Below are positions 1-6,847 of a stretch of 38,485 nt of DNA, one piece after another (the first letter of the stretch is position 1; each line of letters starts with the position of its first letter). The notes under the pieces are model-generated. The model saw only the letters and a program-made list of their open reading frames with translations, did not search any database and was not told the DNA's origin. This DNA comes from Bacteroidales bacterium. GTDB taxonomy: Bacteria > Planctomycetota > Planctomycetia > Gemmatales > Gemmataceae. Location: the NCBI GenBank assembly GCA_026931725.1, contig JAIXLE010000268.1, positions 1 to 38,485 of the forward strand. Direction: 5' to 3'. Both the position numbers and the translations under genes were made by a program.

Positions 1-1109
1 CGACGTATACACCGCCGCAACAGGCCACATATACGCCACCATCACCACCGACGTACACACCGCCATCACCGCCAACATACACGCCGCCGCAACAGGCCAC
101 ATATACGCCGCCATCACCACCGACGTACACGCCACCGCAACAGGCCACATATACGCCACCGCAACAGGCCACATATACGCCACCGCAACAGGATACATAC
201 ACGCCACCACAATCACCGTTCGTCCCCCAATCGGAATTCGCACCGCCCCCACAACCGGCATTCGTACCCACGCCTACTCCACCTGCTCCTACGCCGGAAC
301 CTGTTTCCTCATCAGCGGTTCAGGAAGAACCCGCTCCGGTGCGGCCACGCGGCAAAGGGGTGACGATTCTGCTGCTGCTCTACGCGATGATCGTCACAGC
401 AGCCGCAATTATCGGCTGGTTGCGGACACCGCCCGGCCATCCGTTTTCCATCATCCCGGATGTATTCGGCCAGTATGATGCCAAGGGCCGCACGACGATT
501 GCCGCCCAGTTACCCGACCCGACCGACACACTCCCGGATGAACTCGTGACTACGCTTGGCCAGAAACTCGCACTCGGAGAGTTGGATGTCACGCCGCTGG
601 AAATCGCGGAACGAAAGGTCATGCAATTAACAGAGTTTACCGGGAGTTCCCAGCCCACCCGCTCGCAACTGCCGCCCTGCCTGATGCTAAAACTGAAGGT
701 GGAAAACAAATCCACAAATCATGCGTTCCACCCGGTCGATCCCGCGTTCAACCGCAAAGCGGTACTCAAAGAACCTGCCGTGGTGGGCCTCTACCCCACA
801 GCGGGCCGCTCGTTCGTTGGAGGGCCGATTGCTTGGCCGTTCGGGAAAGGGATTCAGCGAGTGTACCTGGAAGGGCAGGAAAACGACGATCAACCGCTGC
901 AACCGGGGGAATCCCGCGAAGTGGTGATTCCCTCGCTGGCATCGCGGGAATTGGTCGGGGCCATTCACACAGCCAAGCAACCCGTTCTCTGGAAGGTGCA
1001 ACTGCGGCGGGGTCAAATCCCCTTCGGCCTACATTCCGTACCCGTCACCGCGCTCATCGGCGTGAAGTTCGATTCGCAGCAAGTGATGTGGATGAATAGC
1101 CAGGGGTAG
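1..1109 (+). CDS. Membrane protein with TYTPP octapeptide repeats (5'-truncated)
   Basis: The reading frame is open from the left edge (first full codon at base 3) to the TAG at 1107-1109, so the start lies outside the window. The visible N-terminal part is a proline-rich region with nine octapeptides of the form TYTPPxxx (bases 3-218), followed by more Pro/Gln-rich linker. A single hydrophobic helix (VTILLLLYAMIVTAAAIIGW, from about base 360) anchors the protein. About 230 residues follow and probably form an extracytoplasmic or periplasmic domain. I recognise no catalytic motif in it. A Pro-rich cytoplasmic arm, one membrane helix and an external domain is a common plan in planctomycete proteins of unknown function. 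The GTG at 339 is internal and not the start, because the frame continues upstream with coherent repeats. A stem-loop follows at 1151-1186. Confidence 0.85.
   Translation, partial: TYTPPQQATYTPPSPPTYTPPSPPTYTPPQQATYTPPSPPTYTPPQQATYTPPQQATYTPPQQDTYTPPQSPFVPQSEFAPPPQPAFVPTPTPPAPTPEPVSSSAVQEEPAPVRPRGKGVTILLLLYAMIVTAAAIIGWLRTPPGHPFSIIPDVFGQYDAKGRTTIAAQLPDPTDTLPDELVTTLGQKLALGELDVTPLEIAERKVMQLTEFTGSSQPTRSQLPPCLMLKLKVENKSTNHAFHPVDPAFNRKAVLKEPAVVGLYPTAGRSFVGGPIAWPFGKGIQRVYLEGQENDDQPLQPGESREVVIPSLASRELVGAIHTAKQPVLWKVQLRRGQIPFGLHSVPVTALIGVKFDSQQVMWMNSQG
3..218 (+). repeat. Nine tandem 24-bp units coding TYTPPxxx
   Basis: Nine consecutive in-frame 24-bp units encode TYTPP followed by QQA, SPP, SPP, QQA, SPP, QQA, QQA, QQD and QSP. 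The array begins at or before the window edge, so the true copy number is unknown. Near-identity at the DNA level between units suggests expansion by slippage or recombination. Confidence 0.9.
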
Positions 1110-1150
1110 TGCCTTCCCGGCAAGATCATCTCTTCCACAAGAATTCCCAC

Positions 1151-1186
1151 GCCCGCCTTTTCCGGTTGCCGATGCAAGAGGCGGGC
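1151..1186 (+). terminator. Stem-loop after the repeat-protein gene
   Basis: An 8-bp stem (GCCCGCCT at 1151-1158 with AGGCGGGC at 1179-1186) is followed by TTTACATT. It lies between the first gene and the MFS gene. It is a plausible intrinsic terminator, but the T-tract is short. Confidence 0.5.
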
Positions 1187-1244
1187 TTTACATTCGACCA
1201 CATTCGATTCCCTGCGTATCTTCGAGATTTGGAGCTTTGCCACA

Positions 1245-2552
1245 ATGGCCGCGTCCCCGCCGTCGACCTCCAGTGCCGCCCCACCCCTTGCGATGGGAAC
1301 GCGGATGCAATTATCCGTAATGATGTTCCTGCAATTCGCGGTTTGGGGTTCCTGGTTCGTGGTGTTCTTCCCCTACCTCACCAAACATGGGTTTTCCGCG
1401 ACGCAAGCCGGAGCGTTGATGGGGAATATGGCTCTCGGAGCCATCCTCAGCAACCTGTTGATTGGCCATCTTGCGGATCGTTTTTTGTCCAGTGAATATC
1501 TGATGGCCGCCAGTCATCTCCTGGGTGCCGCCGCCTTGTACGGGATCGCACAAGTTCAAGATCCGGGGCAATACAGCGTGCTGTTTGTGCTGACACTCGT
1601 GAACGCCATCCTCTACAACCCGACGCTGGTACTCGTGAATTCGATCACATTCCGGCATGTGCCCGATGGTGGTCGAGATTTCCCCGGTATCCGGGTGCTG
1701 GGAACGATTGGCTGGATCGCGGCGGGTTGGGCCATCAGTGCGTTGTTTGCCGGGGAAGGGAAATCCGACTCCGACACGAATGGCCCGTTGCTGTTGGCCG
1801 CCGGGTTGTCCGCCGTGCTGGGCGTGTACAGCTTGTTCCTCCCCAAGACCCCACCCACGGGCACCGCGGGCGGCGGTATCCCGATTGTCAAGGCGTTGGG
1901 TCTGTTCAAAGACCCATCGTTTGCCGTCTTCTTCGCCGTCTCACTCATGATTACGATCGTACTAGCCTTCTACTACACCGTGACAGGCGATTTCCTGGTC
2001 AAGCAAGTTCAGATTGAAAGTGTCGGTCAGACGATGTCGATTGGTCAGATTTGCGAGATGATCTTTCTGCCTCTGCTGCCGCTCTTTCTGTATCGCCTGG
2101 GGATGAAGTGGGTACTGGCACTGGGCATGGCCTGCTGGGGCATCCGCTACCTGCTGTTCTCCCAGGCAAGCCCCGCAGGAATGGGTTACGCATTCGCCAT
2201 CGCCGGGATCGCCTTACACGGACTCTGTTATGACTTCTTCTTCGCCGCGGGTTTTATCTATTGCGACAACGAAGCCCCAAAAGATATTCGCGCGAGCGCA
2301 CAAGCACTGTTTGGGTTCCTGACCTACGGTGTGGGAATGTGGCTGGGTAGTTTGCTGGCCGGAATCCTCCAGCAGCAGTACACCTCCACCGTGATGATCG
2401 ACGACAAGAGCGTCGAGGTCGTCGATTGGCAGACGTTCTGGTTGATTCCTTCCGTGGGCGTGCTGGCGTGTCTGGTGGTGTTCGTCCTGGGCTTCCGTAT
2501 GCATAAACCCAAGGATGCACCACCAGCGCAAAATATCTCACTGGAAAAGTAA
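1245..2552 (+). CDS. MFS transporter, nucleoside:H+ symporter-like
   Basis: This 435-residue polytopic membrane protein has about 12 hydrophobic segments. The first begins near residue 20, at QLSVMMFLQFAVWGSWFVVF. The overall pattern, including the N-terminal FAVWGSWF segment, the GALMGNMALGAILSNLLIGHLADR loop-2 region (MFS motif A-like GHLADR) and the FPGIRVLGTIGWI segment, resembles the NupG/XapB nucleoside permease family of the major facilitator superfamily. Such proteins import nucleosides with protons. The substrate here is inferred and could be another small metabolite. ATG 1245 gives a short polar N-terminus; ATG 1293 is an alternative. No nucleoside-catabolic gene is adjacent, so context does not support a pathway. 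The gene is convergent with the SDR, with stops only 26 bases apart. Confidence 0.88.
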   Translation: MAASPPSTSSAAPPLAMGTRMQLSVMMFLQFAVWGSWFVVFFPYLTKHGFSATQAGALMGNMALGAILSNLLIGHLADRFLSSEYLMAASHLLGAAALYGIAQVQDPGQYSVLFVLTLVNAILYNPTLVLVNSITFRHVPDGGRDFPGIRVLGTIGWIAAGWAISALFAGEGKSDSDTNGPLLLAAGLSAVLGVYSLFLPKTPPTGTAGGGIPIVKALGLFKDPSFAVFFAVSLMITIVLAFYYTVTGDFLVKQVQIESVGQTMSIGQICEMIFLPLLPLFLYRLGMKWVLALGMACWGIRYLLFSQASPAGMGYAFAIAGIALHGLCYDFFFAAGFIYCDNEAPKDIRASAQALFGFLTYGVGMWLGSLLAGILQQQYTSTVMIDDKSVEVVDWQTFWLIPSVGVLACLVVFVLGFRMHKPKDAPPAQNISLEK

Positions 2553-2578
2553 ACGTCTCGTTCGCGGGTTCGGTGGCC

Positions 2579-3385
2579 TCACCAGTGCATCACGAACCCG
2601 CCATCGACGTTGATCGTTTGGCCGGTGATGTTTCCCGCTCGCGGTGAGGCCAGAAAGACCGCCATCGCGGCGATGTCCGCGGCGGTCTGCCAGCGACCGA
2701 GAGGGACGACCCGTTTCACCTTCTCGTCGGCCCAATCTTCATAACTCCGTCGCTGCTCCGCCGGTTGTTGATCAGCCCACGCCTGCCAGACCGATTTGTT
2801 CAACTCGGTTCGGATCATCCCCGGACAGAGTGTGTTGACCCGCACACCAAACGGAGCCAAATCCTTGGCGGCACACTGCGCGAAATTGATGAGCCCGGCT
2901 TTGGCCGCGCTGTACGGTGGGTCCGTCTGCGAGCCGATCTGCCCGGCCACCGAGGACAAAAAGAGGAGCGTTCCCCGGCCCGCCCCAGCCAGGAACGGCG
3001 CGAACGCATGGGCGACATTCACGGCCCCGATCAGATTGACCCGCAGTACATGGTCCCAATCTGAAGGGTCAAGATTCCAGAACGGGAAGCCGAATTTCCC
3101 AGAGCCGATACCCACCGCATACACAAGATGTTCAGGCGGTTGCGCTTGCGCGGTGAGCCGAGCCGCGAACGCCTGAACCGCCGCATAATCGGTGACATCG
3201 AGTTGTTCCGCCTCGACAGTCCGCCCGGAACGGGTCAACTGCTGAGCGGATGCGGTGACGCGGGCATCCCGATCGACCAACCGCACATCAGCCCCTTCCG
3301 CTGCGAATCCTTCCGCAATGGCGTACCCCAATCCGCGTGCCGCCCCAAACACGACGGCCACGGAATCGGCTAACTCCAGATTCAT
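2579..3385 (-). CDS. SDR family NAD(P)-dependent oxidoreductase
   Basis: A 268-residue classical short-chain dehydrogenase/reductase. The cofactor motif is GAARGLG at residues 14-20, in place of the usual TGxxxGxG. An acidic-rich turn LVDRD follows the second strand, suggesting NAD. The structural Asn is in RVNLIG (N117). The catalytic Ser lies at 144/145, and Tyr158/Lys162 form the YSAAK motif. The C-terminal GQTINVDGG is typical of the family. The substrate cannot be read from sequence. The start ATG (3383-3385) overlaps the stop TAA of the upstream methyltransferase gene as TAATG, so the pair is probably one transcript with coupled translation. Confidence 0.92.
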   Translation of the reverse strand: MNLELADSVAVVFGAARGLGYAIAEGFAAEGADVRLVDRDARVTASAQQLTRSGRTVEAEQLDVTDYAAVQAFAARLTAQAQPPEHLVYAVGIGSGKFGFPFWNLDPSDWDHVLRVNLIGAVNVAHAFAPFLAGAGRGTLLFLSSVAGQIGSQTDPPYSAAKAGLINFAQCAAKDLAPFGVRVNTLCPGMIRTELNKSVWQAWADQQPAEQRRSYEDWADEKVKRVVPLGRWQTAADIAAMAVFLASPRAGNITGQTINVDGGFVMHW

Positions 3386-4005
3386 TACTGCTTCCTCACT
3401 ACCAGGGAAAGTCGTGGAACGGTCGTGATAGGATCAGACGGGATCGTCACATCATAGGACAACGGGTTCAGTTGGCGCAAAAAGGCTTCGACTGCGGCGG
3501 TTTCTTCCGCTCCGCCGGGATGGCCGGGATAGGCCAACACCGTGACGATGCCGCCCCGTCGCAGCAATGCCACCGCGGCCCGCACGCCTGCCAAACTGCC
3601 GACGCTGGTGGTTGTGCGGGTTTTGTCGCCACCGGGAAGATAGCCGAGATTGAACATCACCGCCCCGATCCGGCCATGATATTCCAGCGGAATGATGTCT
3701 TTCATATCAGCGTGGCTGCATTGGCACAGAACCACATTCCGCACGGTTGCCGTTTCCAACCGACTTGCGGTGCGTGCGATGGCTTCTTCTTGTACATCGA
3801 AGGCAAACACGCGCCCGGTTTCTCCCACGAGTTGTGCCAGGAAGACGGTATCGTGGCCATTCCCCGCTGTGGCATCAATGACGGCATCGCCCGGCGCGAG
3901 AACGGCCCGGATGGCTTGCTGAGTGTGTTCGGTCAGACGGAGCATGGCGGCTGTTGGCAAGGAATGAAAAACGCTGGGGGCATCTCCTGCAGCGGAACCG
4001 TTCAT
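3385..4005 (-). CDS. YtqB/MnmM-like class I SAM-dependent methyltransferase
   Basis: A Rossmann-fold methyltransferase of the rRNA_methylase (YtqB) family. Motif I is DATAGNGHD (about residues 44-52 from ATG 4005), the acidic residue after strand 2 is in AFDVQ, and the signature MFNLGYLPGGDK is present. Family knowledge: Bacillus YtqB was identified as MnmM, which methylates nm5s2U34 of tRNA; whether this protein does the same is inference. ATG 4005 gives 206 residues and matches the family N-terminus. A TTG at 4044 would add 13 residues and has a purine-rich stretch too close upstream. The gene is followed, with a one-base TAATG overlap, by the SDR. It is divergent from rpsU, which fits a translation-related role. 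Confidence 0.85.
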   Translation of the reverse strand: MNGSAAGDAPSVFHSLPTAAMLRLTEHTQQAIRAVLAPGDAVIDATAGNGHDTVFLAQLVGETGRVFAFDVQEEAIARTASRLETATVRNVVLCQCSHADMKDIIPLEYHGRIGAVMFNLGYLPGGDKTRTTTSVGSLAGVRAAVALLRRGGIVTVLAYPGHPGGAEETAAVEAFLRQLNPLSYDVTIPSDPITTVPRLSLVVRKQ

Positions 4006-4094
4006 CTGGGACACCACCGGAACCGAAAATGGCACCACTTGCAACCTCTTTCCCTGGTGCCCAGTCTCGGTAAGTGTAACCCGATTGATCTTCG

Positions 4095-4123
4095 GGTGTG
4101 AGAATCCTTCTCACACCGTTTTT
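4095..4123 (+). terminator. Strong stem-loop with T5 tract upstream of the rpsU promoter
   Basis: A perfect 10-bp stem (4095-4104 with 4108-4117), 3-nt loop and GTTTTT tail form a canonical intrinsic terminator reading rightward. No rightward gene ends just before it, so it may insulate rpsU from antisense transcription through the methyltransferase gene. It is also a possible 5'-leader hairpin for the leftward gene. Confidence 0.6.
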
Positions 4124-4137
4124 CTGAACGGCTCGAC

Positions 4138-4166
4138 TTGGCATGGTGGAAGATTTCGTATATATT
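4138..4166 (+). promoter_or_regulatory. Sigma-70-type promoter of rpsU
   Basis: TTGGCA at 4138-4143 and TATATT at 4161-4166 are separated by exactly 17 bases. Each box matches the E. coli sigma-70 consensus at five of six positions. This predicts a start near 4173 and a leader of about 105 nt before rpsU. Confidence 0.65.
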
Positions 4167-4184
4167 CCACAATGATAAACTGTG

Positions 4185-4210
4185 AACCTGGGTCGCATTC
4201 CCAGGTTTTT
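4185..4210 (+). promoter_or_regulatory. Terminator-like hairpin in the rpsU leader (candidate attenuator)
   Basis: AACCTGGG (4185-4192) pairs with CCCAGGTT (4200-4207) over a 7-nt loop and is followed by further Ts up to 4210. It sits about 12 nt after the predicted transcription start and before both the upstream ORF and rpsU. It could therefore end most transcripts prematurely. Attenuation or ribosomal-protein autoregulation is inferred, not shown. Confidence 0.5.
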
Positions 4211-4228
4211 CCCGTTGAGGGCCATATC

Positions 4229-4279
4229 ATGAACGGACTTCAACCGAGTTTTCACCCCTTAATCTGTCAGGAGTTCTGA
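4229..4279 (+). CDS. 16-codon upstream ORF coupled to rpsU
   Basis: The ORF encodes MNGLQPSFHPLICQEF. A GAGGG Shine-Dalgarno-like sequence lies about 7 nt before ATG 4229. The TGA stop (4277-4279) shares its A with the ATG of rpsU, giving TGATG, so ribosomes finishing the small ORF are placed on the rpsU start. The rpsU ribosome-binding site (AGGAG) lies inside the last codons of the small ORF. The peptide itself has no recognisable motif. It may be a real coupling or leader ORF, or chance; conservation in relatives would decide. Confidence 0.4.
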   Translation: MNGLQPSFHPLICQEF

Positions 4280-4482
4280 TGCCGTTGCGCATGCGCGTTC
4301 ACGACCGGGAACCAATCGGAGCCGCGCTCCGGCGTTTCAAAAAGTTGCTCGAACGGAGCGGCATGAAACGCGAACTGCGGGCCCACGAATACTACGAAAA
4401 ACCGTGTGATGCCCGTCGTCGGAAAGACGCTGCCCGCAAGAAAGCCATTCGCAAGGCTGCATCGCTTCGGAAAGAGAAGTGA
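4279..4482 (+). CDS. rpsU: Small ribosomal subunit protein bS21
   Basis: A 67-residue very basic protein with the bS21 pattern: a short N-terminal strand (MRVHDREPIGAALRRFKKL), the RSGMKRELRAHEYYEKP centre and a Lys/Arg-rich C-terminal helix. bS21 binds the 30S platform near the anti-Shine-Dalgarno end of 16S rRNA and helps initiation. Length is normal for the family (about 58-75). The start at ATG 4279 is set by AGGAG 6 nt upstream. The gene stands alone with its own promoter (4138-4166), leader hairpin, upstream small ORF and intrinsic terminator (4511-4544). It is not in the rpsU-dnaG-rpoD arrangement of proteobacteria. Confidence 0.93.
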   Translation: MPLRMRVHDREPIGAALRRFKKLLERSGMKRELRAHEYYEKPCDARRRKDAARKKAIRKAASLRKEK

Positions 4483-4510
4483 ATGTAACGTGACATTCGC
4501 AGACAAACGG

Positions 4511-4544
4511 CCGCCCCAGAATCACCTGGGGCGGGTGCATTTTT
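4511..4544 (+). terminator. Intrinsic terminator of rpsU
   Basis: CCGCCCCAG (4511-4519) and CTGGGGCGG (4526-4534) form a 9-bp stem with a 6-nt loop, followed by GTGCATTTTT. The T-tract overlaps the stop codon of the convergent molybdopterin oxidoreductase gene. Confidence 0.85.
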
Positions 4545-6636
4545 AGTTCTCTTCACACACAGCCACTTCCACCAGATTATCGAAGAATGTTGCCCCGCCG
4601 CCGAGATCGGCCGTCGCCGTGCTGGTCGTGGCGTTGCAATTGTACCCATCCACCGTGTCACAAGCCCAGCGTGTCCCAAATGTCGCCACCACGCCCGGCT
4701 TGACGGTTTCGCCCACCACGGCGCGAGCCTGAAAACGGCCTCGGTCGTTCCCGACCTGCACGAGCTGCCCGGTGAAGATGCCCCGTTGTGCAGCATCGCT
4801 GGGATGGATTTCCAAAACGGCCTCACCGGCAGACTGACGGAGCGCGTCGATGTTCGCAAAAGTCGAATTCAGGAACGCGGCTCCCGGCGGTGAAACCATC
4901 TGTAAGGGATACCGTGCCGCGAGCTCGGGTTGAGTCTGTGGGTCTTCGTGGGGCGGAACATAATGCGGTAACGGATCCCGGCCCGCCCGGCGTTCCCGCT
5001 CGCTGAAGAATTCGCATTTCCCGGATGGGGTGCCAAAATTCCCTTCCGCGAATGGGGTCCAGTTGGGAGGCAGATTTAACCGAATCGGCCCTTCTGCTCG
5101 CAACCGTTCCAGGGTGATGCCAGCAAATCCGGGTGTCCGCAAGGCACCGCGTGCGAGCTCTTCATCGCTAATCTGGAACAGCTCGTCTTCGTACCCCATG
5201 CTCCGAGCGAGTAGACGAAAGACTTCCGTATTCGGCTTCGCCTCGGCCAGTGGCGGAATCGCGGGGTCGTTGACTTGCACATAGAGATGGCCATAGCTGC
5301 CGTGCAGGTCGAAATGTTCGAGTTGCGTGGTGGCAGGGAGCACGATGTCGGCATAGCGCGCGGTGTCGGTCAGGAACTGATCGTGAACAACAGTAAATAA
5401 GTCATCACGGCGTAACCCGGCGTGAACCCGTTGCTGATCCGGTGCCACGGTTGCGGGGTTGGCGTTGTACACAAATAAGGCTTGCACCGGCGGGCCGGGC
5501 AGTTCCCCATGTAAAGCCTCCGCGAGCTGAATCATGTTCACGGTGCGTGTGCCAGGGCGAATCAGGTTCGGTCGTTGGAGGAACGCATCATCGAATGGGT
5601 AGGTCAAGCTGGTACTGAGCAAGGCACCGCCACCCGGATAGCGCCAGTCACCCGTGATGGCAGGGAGGCAACAGATCGTGCGTACCGCCATGCCGCCGCC
5701 GCCGTGCCGTTGCAGCCCGTAGTTCACACGAATGAGAGCGGGTCCGCCGAACTGGGACCGTGCCCGCCCATATTCTGAGGCAAACTGCTCAATCTCCGCC
5801 ACGGTCAAGCCGGTGATCTGGGCGACTCGTTCGGGGGCATACTCGTTCCGCACCCGTTCCTGGAGTTCGGAAGTCCCCAGGCAATAGCGTTCCAAGTAGT
5901 CGTGATCGTGCAAACCATCTCGGAACAGGATGTGCGCCACACCGAGCGCCAGCGCCGCATCGGTTCCCGGTCGAATCGGCAACCACCAATCCGACCGGGC
6001 GGCAGTCCGACTGCGGTGCGGATCAACGGTGACGATTTTTGCGCCCCGCGTCCGGGCCTGATGCATCAGCGACCACAGATGCATGTTCGTGACCGCGGTA
6101 TTCGAGCCCCAATTGATGATGTATCGGGCATCGACCGTGGTTTCCGGGTCCATGACCGCACGCGCGCCCAAGGTCACATTGCTACCCGCCGCCCCTGCCG
6201 AGGAACAGATCGTGCGATCAAGCAACGATGCTCCCAAACGGTAGAAGAACCGCCGATCGAGGCTGCCGTAGTGCAGCTTGCCCATCGTCCCAGCATAGCT
6301 GTAGGGCAGGATGGCTTGTGGTCCGTGAGCGGATACCGCAATCTCCCAAAACCGATTCGTGATCTCGGCAATCGCCGCATCCCAGCTCAGCCGTTCAAAT
6401 CGTCCTTCCCCCTTCGGACCGACGCGCCGCAAAGGATGCCGCAGCCGGTCGGGATGGTAGACCCGTTCCAGATAATGATTCACCTTTTGGCAGAGAAACC
6501 CGCGTGTGAACGGATGTTCGCGGTCGCCCCGCAATTGCACGGCACGCTGGGTTGTTGTGTCCACCGTGACACTCATCGAACAGGTATCCGGGCAATCGTG
6601 CGGGCAAACGACCCGTACCGTCTTCAGTCCCAGCAT
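4543..6636 (-). CDS. Molybdopterin-dependent oxidoreductase (DMSO reductase superfamily)
   Basis: A 697-residue catalytic subunit of the Mo/W-bis-PGD family. The N-terminal 4Fe-4S site is C11, C15, C19 and C49 (CPHDCPDTC ... GFLC). A Cys at about 144 in RTICSSAG is placed where the family's metal ligand usually sits. Cofactor-binding segments include INWGSNTAVTNMH, FVYNANPATVAPD and the VLPATTQLEHFD motif. A C-terminal molydop_binding barrel (LEIHPSDAAQRGI to TSTATADLGGG) completes the fold. No Tat or Sec signal is seen, so it is probably cytoplasmic. No electron-transfer subunit, chaperone or cofactor gene is next to it, so donor and substrate are unknown. ATG 6636 is chosen because AGAGGGG lies just upstream; an in-frame ATG at 6723 lies before the dyad and lacks such a site. 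Confidence 0.9.
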   Translation of the reverse strand: MLGLKTVRVVCPHDCPDTCSMSVTVDTTTQRAVQLRGDREHPFTRGFLCQKVNHYLERVYHPDRLRHPLRRVGPKGEGRFERLSWDAAIAEITNRFWEIAVSAHGPQAILPYSYAGTMGKLHYGSLDRRFFYRLGASLLDRTICSSAGAAGSNVTLGARAVMDPETTVDARYIINWGSNTAVTNMHLWSLMHQARTRGAKIVTVDPHRSRTAARSDWWLPIRPGTDAALALGVAHILFRDGLHDHDYLERYCLGTSELQERVRNEYAPERVAQITGLTVAEIEQFASEYGRARSQFGGPALIRVNYGLQRHGGGGMAVRTICCLPAITGDWRYPGGGALLSTSLTYPFDDAFLQRPNLIRPGTRTVNMIQLAEALHGELPGPPVQALFVYNANPATVAPDQQRVHAGLRRDDLFTVVHDQFLTDTARYADIVLPATTQLEHFDLHGSYGHLYVQVNDPAIPPLAEAKPNTEVFRLLARSMGYEDELFQISDEELARGALRTPGFAGITLERLRAEGPIRLNLPPNWTPFAEGNFGTPSGKCEFFSERERRAGRDPLPHYVPPHEDPQTQPELAARYPLQMVSPPGAAFLNSTFANIDALRQSAGEAVLEIHPSDAAQRGIFTGQLVQVGNDRGRFQARAVVGETVKPGVVATFGTRWACDTVDGYNCNATTSTATADLGGGATFFDNLVEVAVCEEN

Positions 6637-6681
6637 GATTTCCCCTCTAGTATCTGAAGAAATTATTCCCGAAATGCTCAG

Positions 6682-6716
6682 TTTTGTCCCCTTAATCACC
6701 CGTGTAAGGGACAAAA
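6682..6716. promoter_or_regulatory. TTTTGTCCC / GGGACAAAA dyad upstream of the oxidoreductase
   Basis: An inverted repeat with arms at 6682-6694 and 6705-6716 (TTTTGTCCC-C-TTA against TAAGGGACAAAA, one bulged base, 10-base centre). It lies 46 bases upstream of the oxidoreductase start and in the divergent gap shared with the kinase gene. It may be an operator or a 5'-UTR hairpin. There is no T-tract that would make it a terminator. Confidence 0.5.
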
Positions 6717-6741
6717 TCCGCATAAAATTCGGATCGGCTGC

Positions 6742-6770
6742 TTGCGATTTTGTGCCTGTGGCCGCATATT
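6742..6770 (+). promoter_or_regulatory. Possible promoter of the kinase gene
   Basis: TTGCGA (6742-6747) and CATATT (6765-6770) are separated by 17 bases; each matches the sigma-70 consensus at four of six positions. It is correctly placed 77 bases before the kinase ATG, but the match is only moderate. Confidence 0.35.
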
Positions 6771-6847
6771 GATCTACACTTCGTCAACGCCCAGCCCGTC
6801 ACTGTGACAAAAACGGGGTCGGTGCAACAGGTCGGGGGATATGAGCC

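Noticed and set aside
1..218. Possible CRISPR or satellite array
   Set aside because: Units are contiguous 24-mers without spacers, and all are in frame with the downstream membrane protein; it is a coding repeat.
339..1109. A gene starting at GTG 339
   Set aside because: The frame is open and coherent upstream to the window edge; 339 is internal.
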